Below, piece after piece: positions 1-5,995 of a DNA stretch of 8,939 nt; the first letter of the stretch is position 1, and the number at the start of each line of letters is the position of its first letter. The translations under genes and the position numbers were made by a program. The DNA is taken from the NCBI GenBank assembly GCA_900543215.1, contig UQQR01000046.1:1-8939 (forward strand). Reading direction: 5' to 3'. This stretch comes from an uncultured Oscillospiraceae bacterium. GTDB lineage: Bacteria; Bacillota; Clostridia; Oscillospirales; Acutalibacteraceae. The notes below the pieces were generated by a model. It was not told where the DNA came from. It made no database searches and saw only the letters and a list, made by a program, of their open reading frames with translations.

Positions 1-115
1 CCTTGGAGAGGGACACTAAAAACTACTACTTTATTATACGAGGAGTTCCACAGATGGACAAAATTAAAAATGGTGCAAAGGAAATTTATCTCGCACCGGA
101 AACTGAAACCTCGGA

Positions 116-161
116 AGACAAGGGGGAAGACAAGGGGGGACGGTTCTCTTGTCTCCTGTCC
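116..161. repeat. REP-like palindromic element
   Basis: GACAAGGGGG occurs twice in tandem here and is followed by GGACGGTTCTCTTGTCTCC. AGACAAG at 128-134 can pair with CTTGTCT at 148-154 around a G-rich loop. From general knowledge, GGGGACGGTTCTCTTGTCTCC-type sequences are dispersed intergenic palindromes in Clostridia, often seen with IS200/Y1-type (RAYT) transposases. No transposase is present in the window, so this is either a solitary REP-like copy or the edge of a lost element. Confidence 0.5.
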
Positions 162-192
162 AAACCAATTTTCACCTCATTTCATCAATGGT

Positions 193-212
193 CGGTCGGC
201 TTTTGCTGACCG
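193..212. repeat. Hairpin, 8-bp stem with TTTT loop
   Basis: CGGTCGGC pairs with GCTGACCG (one G-T wobble) around a TTTT loop. No T-run follows, so it is not a typical terminator on the plus strand. The right arm shares CTGACCGCTG with the terminator at 1842-1867. It may be part of the same intergenic repeat block as the REP-like element just upstream. Apart from these two hairpins and the promoter, I see nothing convincing in 1-427. Confidence 0.4.
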
Positions 213-318
213 CTGCAACAAGTCCACCGGCACAATAAAGCTATTGACCGAAAGACCGATGTGCGAACGTGATTGCACAATTCGACAACATCCATTGTAT
301 TTTCTGCTAACATTTTGG

Positions 319-347
319 TTGAAATTGGGAAAAGAATAGTGTATAAT
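319..347 (+). promoter_or_regulatory. Sigma-A promoter for the 428 lipoprotein gene
   Basis: TTGAAA (319-324) and a perfect TATAAT (342-347) are separated by 17 bases, close to the housekeeping consensus. Transcription would start near 354 and give a leader of about 70 bases before the ATG at 428. AATAATATTAAAA occurs at 345-357 and again at 403-415, so the leader is bracketed by a 13-base direct repeat. Confidence 0.75.
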
Positions 348-427
348 AATATTAAAACAAAATTCAGGTATATAAAATGCAGCATATTATTCGGTTCCCT
401 TAAATAATATTAAAAGGTGTTGTATGT

Positions 428-1819
428 ATGCGAGTATCAAAAAGTTTTATGTCGGTTATCAGCATGGCTTTGGTTGTATTCTTTCTTTCTTCGTGCTCGC
501 CTTATGATTTTGGATTGAGCGATGGCGAAATAGAAAAAGTAATCTCTGAATTTGCGAATGAAGCACAGTTTTCTTCTGTGACTGCAAGCAGTGAGGAAAA
601 TGCTGAGGCCCCTTCATCTGTTGCGGCTGCAAGCTTTTCTGAAGCTCCAAAGGAAACCGGAGGCAACAGTAATTCAGAAAACACTGCGGAAGAAAATGAA
701 ATTTCCGATAATGACAATGCGCTGATAAATCCCGATATTTTTGAGCGCGAGCCGGTGCCCGAAGAGCCTGCGTTACCGGAAACGAATTTTACAAATATAC
801 ACAAAATTACAAATTTAGATGAACTGAATCAGTTTGCCAACGCTGTTATGTGCGGACATTCATATGCGGGCGAGCAGGTCACGCTTGAAGCGGATATAGA
901 TTTAGCCGGAATTGAATGGACGCCCATAGGGGTTCGCGGAAAAGCTTTTAAGGGCGAATTTATAGGTAACGGTCACACTATCAGTAATTTGACTGTAACA
1001 GCCTTAACTGATAAAATGACAGATGCCGCCGGTTATGAAGCTTGCGTAGGCTTCTTCGGCTATGCAGAAGACGCCGTAATAAGAGGCATAACACTTGAAA
1101 ATATTAACATATCAATCCCGAAACGCAACAAAGCAGAATCCTTGTATGTAGGCGCTGTTGTGGGCAGTATGTTCGCCGTAAACAGGGGAATAGAAGTAAG
1201 CGAATGTAAGGCAACGGGGAATATAAGTGTATCGTCCAGCGATTTGGTATTTGCAATGATTGGCGGAATCGTAGGTGGATTCGACGCAAACCGCGAGGAC
1301 ACTTATTATCGTATGAGCCTGTTATATTCTGATGTTAATATAACCGTTAAAGGGGAAACCGTTACTTGCGGCGGAATTGCAGGAATACTTAATTCCAGAA
1401 ACAGTAAACCGACAAATTCTTATATAACCGACATAGTTTATGTCGGCAGCATAGACGAAGTGAATGTCGGATGTAGTTATACCGGTGGATTATGCGGAGT
1501 TTATAACTCTGCCTACCGATGTGATATAAAAAATGCTTTTATTAAATTCGAGATAAAAAGAACACGCATTGGGATATACACATTTATCGGTATTGTTTCC
1601 GGAGACCAGTGTGTGGACACCGGAGATTTAGGACTTGAAAATGTTTACGGTATGATTACCTGCAACGGAAAAAATATGCAAATGTCAATGATAGGCAGAA
1701 AAAACGGAAATGTTTATTTCAAAAACTGCATCGAAACAGACCGATTACCCGACATTGTTTCGTTTGATACCGAAAAATGGGATTTTACCGATCTTGCTTT
1801 TCCAAAACCTAATTATTAA
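428..1819 (+). CDS. Surface lipoprotein with GLUG-like beta-helix domain
   Basis: This 463-residue protein begins with a lipoprotein signal peptide: a charged N-terminus, a hydrophobic stretch at about 7-20 and the lipobox LSSC, with Cys23 as the lipidated residue. Residues about 30-120 are a low-complexity Ser/Glu/Asn/Ala linker, as expected for a spacer through the cell wall. From about 125 the pattern changes to ADIDLAG..WTPIG, then GEFIGNGHTISNLTV, then repeated glycine-rich rungs (GFFG, GAVVG, GGIVGG, GGIAG, GGLCG). This is typical of GLUG-motif proteins, which are predicted to fold as right-handed parallel beta-helices and are often adhesins or surface proteins of gut Firmicutes. The start is supported by AAGGTG (414-419) eight bases upstream and by the signal peptide beginning at once. 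It has its own promoter and terminator, so it is a single-gene unit. Substrate or ligand is unknown. Confidence 0.85.
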   Translation: MRVSKSFMSVISMALVVFFLSSCSPYDFGLSDGEIEKVISEFANEAQFSSVTASSEENAEAPSSVAAASFSEAPKETGGNSNSENTAEENEISDNDNALINPDIFEREPVPEEPALPETNFTNIHKITNLDELNQFANAVMCGHSYAGEQVTLEADIDLAGIEWTPIGVRGKAFKGEFIGNGHTISNLTVTALTDKMTDAAGYEACVGFFGYAEDAVIRGITLENINISIPKRNKAESLYVGAVVGSMFAVNRGIEVSECKATGNISVSSSDLVFAMIGGIVGGFDANREDTYYRMSLLYSDVNITVKGETVTCGGIAGILNSRNSKPTNSYITDIVYVGSIDEVNVGCSYTGGLCGVYNSAYRCDIKNAFIKFEIKRTRIGIYTFIGIVSGDQCVDTGDLGLENVYGMITCNGKNMQMSMIGRKNGNVYFKNCIETDRLPDIVSFDTEKWDFTDLAFPKPNY

Positions 1820-1841
1820 TCTAATATGCTTTATCGTTTAT

Positions 1842-1873
1842 CAGCGGTCAGTTAAAACTGACCGCTGTTTTTT
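1842..1873 (+). terminator. Rho-independent terminator after the GLUG lipoprotein
   Basis: CAGCGGTCAGT (1842-1852) and ACTGACCGCTG (1857-1867) form a perfect 11-bp stem with a 4-base loop, followed by six T residues. It lies 22 bases after the stop codon at 1819 and cleanly ends the single-gene unit. Confidence 0.92.
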
Positions 1874-1888
1874 GTTGCTCTGAGCAAC
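1874..1888. repeat. Small hairpin directly after terminator
   Basis: GTTGCT and AGCAAC form a 6-bp stem with a CTG loop immediately downstream of the terminator's T-run. It may be a secondary structure assisting transcript end formation. No further function can be read from the sequence. Confidence 0.4.
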
Positions 1889-1904
1889 ATTTCGGCAAAC
1901 TGTA

Positions 1905-1927
1905 TGACAATAATCCTCTTATTGTTA
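1905..1927. promoter_or_regulatory. Inverted repeat, possible operator of the HTH gene
   Basis: ACAATAA (1907-1913) and TTATTGT (1919-1925) are perfect inverted arms around TCCTC. With flanking bases the dyad reaches TGACAATAA/TTATTGTTA. No T-run follows. TATGACAAT recurs at 1961-1969 and TGACAA again at 2046-2051, all within the leader of the HTH regulator gene. Binding by that regulator is an inference from position and symmetry only. Confidence 0.4.
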
Positions 1928-1985
1928 CAAAAAACAAAATAAATTTTCCATTCTACAAAATATGACAATTATATCAGTTTTCTAA

Positions 1986-1994
1986 TGATATAAT
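1986..1994 (+). promoter_or_regulatory. Extended -10 promoter for the HTH gene
   Basis: TGATATAAT fits the extended -10 consensus TGnTATAAT, with TATAAT at 1989-1994. The -35 position 17 bases upstream (about 1966-1971) is poor; ATGACA at 1962-1967 is 21 bases away. A TTGACA at 2045-2050 is a second possible -35, but its -10 (near 2070) is weak. A leader of about 100 bases before the coding region would result. Confidence 0.5.
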
Positions 1995-2082
1995 TTGCTT
2001 ATAAACCAAATTTTTATCCCAAAAAACATAAAAACAGTCTATTTTTGACAACAATAATATGCTTCATTCGATAAATCTGCGA

Positions 2083-2092
2083 AAGGGGGTGA
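2083..2092 (+). promoter_or_regulatory. Strong Shine-Dalgarno that decides the HTH start
   Basis: AAGGGGGTGA differs from the ideal anti-16S match AAGGAGGTGA by one base. It ends 5 bases before the ATT codon at 2098-2100. It overlaps the in-frame GTG at 2089, which is therefore unlikely to be the start. The ATG at 2059 has no Shine-Dalgarno upstream. Confidence 0.6.
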
Positions 2093-2097
2093 TTTTC

Positions 2098-2448
2098 ATT
2101 GGGACTGCCGAAAGACGTTTAAAGCTAATGAGGTTACTTTGTCAACGCCGCCATGAAATAATACCGAACTTGGCAACGGAATTCGGCGTCTCAGTAAGAA
2201 CAATACAACGGGATATTGATGAGATAAGCGATATTTTGCCGGTTTATGTAAAAACCGGAAGATATAACGGCGGTGTGTATGTTGTTGAGGGTTTTCATTT
2301 AGATAAAATGTATATGGGAGTCGATGAAATATCCCTGCTTGAGAAAATAAAAGAAATGAGTGTCGGAAACAGAAAAATATTACTAAGCTTCAAGGAGACA
2401 GAATTACTTAATAAGATTATAATGAATTACAAAAAGCCGGCAGTTTAG
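2098..2448 (+). CDS. Small YafY/WYL-type HTH transcriptional regulator
   Basis: The protein is about 116 residues from the ATT at 2098, or 129 from the in-frame ATG at 2059. After the start it reads GTAERRLKLMRLLCQRRHE, then NLATEFGVSVRTIQRDIDEIS, a clear HTH_11/DeoR-like winged helix with recognition helix VSVRTIQRDI. The wing (YVKTGRYNGGVYV) follows. Full YafY-type regulators are about 300 residues with a C-terminal WYL sensor domain. Here that domain is absent and only a short helical tail (DEISLLEKIKEMS...) remains, as in stand-alone HTH proteins of Clostridia. The start was chosen because family members begin at about GTAERR and the strong ribosome site is placed for ATT, a rare but known initiation codon. 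The protein may control itself and the lysis genes that follow on the same strand with no intact terminator in between; that is inference. Confidence 0.75.
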   Translation: MGTAERRLKLMRLLCQRRHEIIPNLATEFGVSVRTIQRDIDEISDILPVYVKTGRYNGGVYVVEGFHLDKMYMGVDEISLLEKIKEMSVGNRKILLSFKETELLNKIIMNYKKPAV

Positions 2449-2451
2449 TTT

Positions 2452-2478
2452 TAATTAAGACATAAACCGTCAGGGTTA
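2452..2478 (+). repeat. Decayed copy of the amidase terminator hairpin
   Basis: This 27-base stretch aligns without gaps to the terminator stem-loop at 4199-4225. The right arm GTCAGGGTTA is identical and the 7-base loop has two changes. The left arm is TAATTAAGAC instead of TAACCCTGAC, so the stem is lost and no T-run follows. It sits just after the HTH stop codon. As the hairpin is broken, transcription from the HTH gene could continue into the lysis cassette. Confidence 0.6.
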
Positions 2479-2479
2479 A

Positions 2480-2494
2480 GCTTTATAATAAAGC
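2480..2494. repeat. Small inverted repeat containing a TATAAT
   Basis: GCTTTA and TAAAGC form a perfect 6-bp dyad with a TAA loop in the gap between the HTH gene and the lysis cassette. It contains TATAAT at 2484-2489, but no acceptable -35 lies 16-18 bases upstream. It may be a weak promoter or only an AT-rich dyad. Confidence 0.3.
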
Positions 2495-2529
2495 CGCAGC
2501 TGTAAAAAAATACGGAAAGGAGATCTGTT

Positions 2530-2823
2530 ATGGAGGATGTTAAAATTGTTTTGGCAAACCATGAACAAAAGCTTTTGATATTAGAAAAAGAAATCCGTGA
2601 GTTAAAAGCCGTTCAAACTGAAATACGCACAATGAACGAAACTCTGGTAACGCTTGCAACCGAGCTTAAACATACAAATGAGCATCTGGCAAGGCACGAA
2701 AAGAAAATTGAGGAAATAGAAGCCATTCCAAAAATGCGTATTCAGCAAATTATAACGGCTATAATTGCGGCAATGGCAGGAGGCATAATTTCTGTTATTA
2801 TAGGACTATTTATGAAGGGGTGA
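2530..2823 (+). CDS. XhlA-like coiled-coil membrane protein (holin accessory)
   Basis: This 97-residue protein has a long charged helical region at about 5-66 with heptad-like spacing (HEQKLLILEKEIRELKAV...). A single hydrophobic segment follows at about 73-94, ending MKG. This two-part layout is that of XhlA/haemolysin-type phage proteins, which sit in the membrane with a coiled coil on one side and assist the holin and endolysin in host lysis. AAAGGAGA (2516-2523) lies six bases before the ATG. The gene ends at the TGA at 2821, five bases before the holin ATG, and the holin's Shine-Dalgarno lies within its last codons, so the two are probably translationally coupled. The order XhlA-holin-amidase is the usual one in Gram-positive lysis cassettes. 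Identity rests on size, topology and context, not on a conserved catalytic motif. Confidence 0.75.
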   Translation: MEDVKIVLANHEQKLLILEKEIRELKAVQTEIRTMNETLVTLATELKHTNEHLARHEKKIEEIEAIPKMRIQQIITAIIAAMAGGIISVIIGLFMKG

Positions 2824-2827
2824 AAAA

Positions 2828-3115
2828 ATGGATTATACAGATTACATTAAAACAGAATTACTTATTTTAGTACCTGTCCTTTATGTTATAGGCATTGGGC
2901 TTAAAAAAAGCAGGACAGCCGACAAAAATATACCTGTAATACTCGGCACAATCGCAATTATTTTATCTGCCCTTTGGATATTTGCGACCGAAAGCTTGAA
3001 TGGCGCGAGAGAAATACTTTCGGCACTTTTTACAGCCATAACTCAGGGCGTTTTGTCGGCAGGAGCAAGCGTATACATAAGTCAGCTTTATATTCAATCA
3101 AAAAAGGAAGAATAA
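2828..3115 (+). CDS. Phage-type holin (Hol44/holin_5_2-like)
   Basis: This 95-residue protein has three hydrophobic segments at about 9-25, 36-53 and 65-88 and a charged tail SKKEE. The opening DYIKTELLILVPVLYVIGIGLKKS, with an ITQGVLSAGASVY segment near the end, matches my memory of the Hol44-type holins (phage_holin_5_2) of Clostridia. Holins collect in the inner membrane and open it at a set time so that the endolysin reaches the wall. AAGGGG (2815-2820) is seven bases from the ATG, overlapping the end of the upstream gene. The amidase ATG follows after only three bases. The small size, membrane topology and position between an XhlA-like gene and an amidase make this assignment solid. Confidence 0.85.
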   Translation: MDYTDYIKTELLILVPVLYVIGIGLKKSRTADKNIPVILGTIAIILSALWIFATESLNGAREILSALFTAITQGVLSAGASVYISQLYIQSKKEE

Positions 3116-3118
3116 AGT

Positions 3119-4189
3119 ATGATTAGTATTATTAAAGCATATGCAACGAAAAACCTTTGTTACATTGCCTCACAAAAAATGAAGCCTCAGGGCATTGTGG
3201 TTCATTCAACGGGAGCCGATAATCCTTATTTGAAAAGATATGTTGACGCTCCGAAGGAGGTAGGTGTTAATCAATACGGTAATCACTGGAATACCGCAAT
3301 GCCGAACGGAAGAAAGGTCTGTGTTCATTCCTTCATCGGTTATGATAAAAACGATGAGGTAAAAATAGCAAATATTTTGCCCTACAATATATGTTGCTGG
3401 GGTGTAGGAAACGGCAAAAAAGGCAGCTATAATTATAATCCCGCCTATATTCAGTTTGAAATCTGCGAGGACGGTCTGACCGATAAAATATACTACAAAA
3501 AAGCTTTTTCCGCCGCAGCAGAATATTGCGCCGAGCTTTGCAAAAATTACGGTATAGAAGTAAGCAATATAGTCGGTCACTGCGAAGCATACCGTTTAGG
3601 CTATGGCAGCAACCATTCCGATCCCGAGCATTGGATGAAAAATTTCGGTCAAACAATGGCTGATTTCAGAGCAAAGGTTTCGGAAATTCTTAATAACAGC
3701 AGTATTGAAGCAGATAATATAAGTGATAATTCTTCTGAGATTAATTTAATCGAAAAAGGCGATTTAGTTTCTATTGCAGACAATGCTTCATACTATGACG
3801 GAGCCGCGGTACCCTTATGGGTAAGGACGCAAAATTGGTATGTAAAAAGCGAACCAATCGGTAATCGCGCGATTATAGACAAAAATGAAAAAGGGACAAA
3901 TTCTATTTGCAGTCCCATAAGCACCGAGTTTTTAAGAATTATTAAGAAAAAATCCGATAATATCGTAAAATCAGATGTAACCGGCAAATGTCCATATTTG
4001 ATAAAGGTGACAGCAAATTGCGCTTATATTTATAAGGACGCAGGAACTGATACCGAAAAGGTCGGAGCAATTACAGATAACGGTGTTTATACCATTGTTA
4101 AAGAGCAATACGAAAACGGAGGAACTAAATGGGGAAGGCTTAAATCGGGTGCGGGATGGATATTACTTGACTGCGCTGAAAAAATTTAA
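3119..4189 (+). CDS. N-acetylmuramoyl-L-alanine amidase (endolysin) with SH3-like domains
   Basis: The enzyme would cut the amide bond between N-acetylmuramic acid and the stem peptide. The N-terminal Amidase_2/PGRP domain covers about 20-190. Likely zinc ligands are His29 (VVHST) and the His and Asp of SNHSDPEHW (His166, Asp168), with His154 in GHCEAY nearby; Glu114 in QFEICED fits the conserved core strand. After an Asn/Ser-rich linker (about 192-210) a second domain (about 212-281: KGDLVSIADNASYYDG...NWYVKSEPIGNRAIID) looks like the SH3-like wall-binding unit of Ruminococcus lysins. A third at about 297-354 (YLIKVTANCAYIYKDAG...WGRLKSGAGWILLD) is a bacterial SH3 domain. There is no signal peptide, as expected for an endolysin released through a holin. 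AAGGAAG (3104-3110) precedes the ATG, and the gene directly follows the holin. A strong terminator closes the unit. Confidence 0.9.
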   Translation: MISIIKAYATKNLCYIASQKMKPQGIVVHSTGADNPYLKRYVDAPKEVGVNQYGNHWNTAMPNGRKVCVHSFIGYDKNDEVKIANILPYNICCWGVGNGKKGSYNYNPAYIQFEICEDGLTDKIYYKKAFSAAAEYCAELCKNYGIEVSNIVGHCEAYRLGYGSNHSDPEHWMKNFGQTMADFRAKVSEILNNSSIEADNISDNSSEINLIEKGDLVSIADNASYYDGAAVPLWVRTQNWYVKSEPIGNRAIIDKNEKGTNSICSPISTEFLRIIKKKSDNIVKSDVTGKCPYLIKVTANCAYIYKDAGTDTEKVGAITDNGVYTIVKEQYENGGTKWGRLKSGAGWILLDCAEKI

Positions 4190-4198
4190 AATTTTTTC

Positions 4199-4231
4199 TA
4201 ACCCTGACGTAAACTGTCAGGGTTATTTTTT
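4199..4231 (+). terminator. Rho-independent terminator after the amidase
   Basis: TAACCCTGAC (4199-4208) and GTCAGGGTTA (4216-4225) form a perfect 10-bp stem with a 7-base loop, followed by six T residues. It ends the holin-amidase unit. Near-copies are found at 2452-2478 (decayed) and 8610-8636 (two changes), so this terminator is a repeated element in the window. Confidence 0.92.
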
Positions 4232-4254
4232 ATACTGTACTTGCAGCTGCGGGA

Positions 4255-4270
4255 AATCGGGAAACCGATT
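4255..4270 (+). repeat. GNRA-capped hairpin in leader of the GH-like gene
   Basis: AATCGG and CCGATT form a perfect 6-bp stem closed by a GAAA tetraloop, a stable RNA fold. It lies between the upstream terminator and the ribosome site at 4310-4316. No T-run follows, so it is not a terminator. A palindrome GCAGCTGC lies just upstream at 4243-4250. A regulatory role is possible but not shown. I found no convincing promoter in 4232-4310. Confidence 0.35.
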
Positions 4271-4324
4271 CCAAAAAATAGTTTAATTTTAAGCAAAAAA
4301 ATAAAAATTAAGGAGGAATTTAAA

Positions 4325-4999
4325 ATGAAAACTATTTTCGGCGTTAATTCAGCCACGCCTATTAACAAAAAGCTGAAAAACGGATATACAATGTATGATT
4401 GGGTGATGCGTCAGAAAGGCTTTCCGAGCTTTTGTATGCGTACTCTCTGCGGTGAGGACAAAATCACACCCGATGAAATCGAATTTTTAAGGGCAAAGGA
4501 CTGCAAGGTGGCTCTTGTGATCCGCGACCTTACCGAAAAGTCGGTTTCGGGCATAAACGGTACCGAGGACGCGCTAAGAGCGGTAGAGGCTGCAAAGGAA
4601 GCAGGCGTGGCTCAAAATGCGGGCATAACAATATTTGCGGAAATAAAGCCCGATTGGAGCATAAATCACAATTGGATGATTTCCTTTGCACAGGTTATTT
4701 CGGCAAACGGATATATTCCCGGGTTTATTGCAAACACCGATTCGTCAAAAAACTTTAACTTTGACCGCCAGTGCAGTCATTATGTACAGGCTACAAAGGA
4801 CACCGATTGCCTCGGCGCGGTATTCGCGGCAACAGAGCCCGAGCTTGACGGTATGCCGGAAAAATGGGCGCCCTACTGCCCTTCCGCGCTTGAGCCTGAG
4901 GATATGTCACTTTGGTTATGCGGGGCTACGGCATTTGATTCACTGTCGGTTGAAGATGTGTATTCCGCAAGCGAAAATATTCTTGCAAAAATGTGGTAA
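4325..4999 (+). CDS. Glycoside hydrolase-like (DUF1906/GH25-like) protein
   Basis: This 224-residue protein opens with FGVNSATPINKKLKNG...YDWVMRQKGFPSFCMRTL and continues with TPDEIEFLRAKDCKVALVIRD, then an AL.AVEAAKEAGV helix and ITIFAEIKPDWS. That order matches glycoside-hydrolase-like TIM-barrel proteins of the DUF1906/Rv2525c type, which are related to GH25 muramidases and occur with lysis genes in Firmicutes. Glu106 and Asp110 (FAEIKPD) sit where an active-site acid would be expected, but catalysis is not proven. There is no signal peptide or wall-binding domain. The start at 4325 was chosen for its AAGGAGG (4310-4316) eight bases upstream; the open frame extends further back to 4241 without a ribosome site. 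The base composition is more GC-rich than the flanks. Bases 4604-4896 (residues 94-190) are repeated at 8647-8939. The stop codon overlaps the ribosome site of the next gene, so the two are probably cotranscribed. Confidence 0.65.
   Translation: MKTIFGVNSATPINKKLKNGYTMYDWVMRQKGFPSFCMRTLCGEDKITPDEIEFLRAKDCKVALVIRDLTEKSVSGINGTEDALRAVEAAKEAGVAQNAGITIFAEIKPDWSINHNWMISFAQVISANGYIPGFIANTDSSKNFNFDRQCSHYVQATKDTDCLGAVFAATEPELDGMPEKWAPYCPSALEPEDMSLWLCGATAFDSLSVEDVYSASENILAKMW
4604..4896 (+). repeat. Direct repeat, copy 1 (inside the GH-like gene)
   Basis: This stretch aligns without gaps to 8647-8939. By eye there are about ten differences in the first 39 bases (to 4642) and none in the remaining 254 bases (4643-4896 against 8686-8939). 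Many of the early differences change amino acids (GVAQNAGIT against GVPQNKGIA). The sharp change from divergent to identical suggests recombination or gene conversion between paralogues, or a chimeric assembly. The end of the match is set by the end of the window. Confidence 0.95.
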
Positions 5000-5015
5000 G
5001 GAGGATATAATATAA

Positions 5016-5978
5016 ATGAACAAAAAGCAATATAATAATATTATAAGAAATACTCTAAAACGGGAGCATACCGAGGATTCACTGTCGGCGGCAAGGGCTG
5101 TATTTAAAAATATGGGCATTGCACTGCCGAACGGGGATATAAAAGAGGTTTTTGAAACCGTTAAGACCGATAACTATATGGGCTGGAAGCCCTGCACAAT
5201 GGAAGAGGCTCGTGCAGAGGCAAACAGCGGCACGGCTGCAATAGGCATAAGCGACAGCAAGATAGTTGTTTTGGCGGCTGATGACGCGGAGGAGCCGATT
5301 GAATCTACCGCTGATGTTTTAGCAATAACCGATACCACACCGGCTGTTGCTGTTGCAGGGCTGCAGTATTATTCGTATGGCTACGGAAGTAATACGATAA
5401 TTGGTAATAATACTGATTACAGGGGACTGCAAATTTTATCCAACAGTCAATTGAACCTACTTAATTATAATAAAAAGTTTTATCAAAATGCTGCAAATTG
5501 TTACGGAATTCCATGGAAACTTCTCGCAGCTATTCATTACCGCGAATATGGATTAAAAAGAGAAGGTCCAAACAATGGAAATGGACCATATCAAATATGG
5601 GGAAAAAGTTACCCAATAGGGACACTTTCTGATTCACAATTTCAAAACGTAACAAACGATGCGGCAAAATATATAGTATCAAAAGCAAACGGAAGAAATT
5701 TAAGTATAGAAGACAATGTTAAATATACATTGTTTGCTTATAATGGCTTATCAAACTTGTATAAAACACAGGCGTTAAATCTTGGATTTTCGCAAGCCAA
5801 AGCCAATATAGGTGAAGGTTCGCCTTATGTGATGAATCGGGCTGATTGTAGGCGTGATCCGACTGTCGAACCTACAAGAAGTAACAGAACATGGGGTCAA
5901 ATTAAATCTGACGGTGGTTCTATTAGTTACCCCGCTAATAGTGATTACGGAGCTTTTGTAGTTTATTCTGCAATTTAA
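5016..5978 (+). CDS. Mosaic protein with lysozyme-like C-terminal domain
   Basis: This 320-residue protein has two unlike halves. Residues 1-92 (RNTLKREHTEDSLSAARAVF..., then MGWKPCTMEEARAEANSGTAAIGI) form a small domain I do not recognise with certainty. A W..CT.eEA...AN.GT pattern recalls CHAP-like peptidase openings, but no catalytic Cys/His pair is evident. An acidic Ala/Thr linker covers about 88-113. The C-terminal part contains YGIPWKLLAAIHYREYG, NGNGPYQIWG and LFAYNG, the layout of lysozyme-like transglycosylases or muramidases, with Glu177 in HYRE as the probable catalytic acid. It would cleave the glycan strands of peptidoglycan. No signal peptide is present. AAGGAGG (4998-5004) overlaps the upstream stop codon, 11 bases from this ATG. 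Composition falls from about 50% GC in 5160-5340 to about 30% from 5400 on, suggesting that the C-terminal domain was exchanged. Confidence 0.7.
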   Translation: MNKKQYNNIIRNTLKREHTEDSLSAARAVFKNMGIALPNGDIKEVFETVKTDNYMGWKPCTMEEARAEANSGTAAIGISDSKIVVLAADDAEEPIESTADVLAITDTTPAVAVAGLQYYSYGYGSNTIIGNNTDYRGLQILSNSQLNLLNYNKKFYQNAANCYGIPWKLLAAIHYREYGLKREGPNNGNGPYQIWGKSYPIGTLSDSQFQNVTNDAAKYIVSKANGRNLSIEDNVKYTLFAYNGLSNLYKTQALNLGFSQAKANIGEGSPYVMNRADCRRDPTVEPTRSNRTWGQIKSDGGSISYPANSDYGAFVVYSAI

Positions 5979-5995
5979 TTTAAGATACTGATACA

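Noticed and set aside
1..339. Frame open from the left edge to a stop at 337-339, and a small overlapping frame 3-209
   Set aside because: The translation is full of Lys/Arg/Cys/Thr without domain features, contains the REP-like palindrome, and no ribosome site precedes its internal ATG at 70. It may be a gene end, but I cannot support it.
185..385. Minus-strand 66-residue open frame
   Set aside because: It runs through the promoter of the 428 gene, its C-terminal half is repeat-like DNA, and no ribosome site is visible.
502..804. Minus-strand 100-residue frame opposite the lipoprotein linker
   Set aside because: It is the complement of the Ser/Glu-rich linker, which gives Ser/Ala-rich shadow translations.
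2484..2489. TATAAT before the lysis cassette as a promoter
   Set aside because: There is no acceptable -35 at 16-18 bases and no extended -10; listed only as a dyad.
3206..3656. Minus-strand frames of 107-124 residues opposite the amidase
   Set aside because: They overlap the catalytic core of a clear amidase gene and show composition typical of antisense shadows.
4241..4324. Upstream extension of the GH-like gene to the ATG at 4241
   Set aside because: No ribosome site precedes 4241, the extension encodes a Lys-rich stretch over the GNRA hairpin, and an ideal AAGGAGG serves the ATG at 4325.
4686..5015. Plus-strand 109-residue frame overlapping the GH-like gene
   Set aside because: It is an out-of-frame shadow rich in Arg/Pro/Leu with no ribosome site.
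2098..5978. Calling the region a prophage
   Set aside because: Only lysis-type genes are present; no structural, replication or integration gene and no attachment-site pair could be found.
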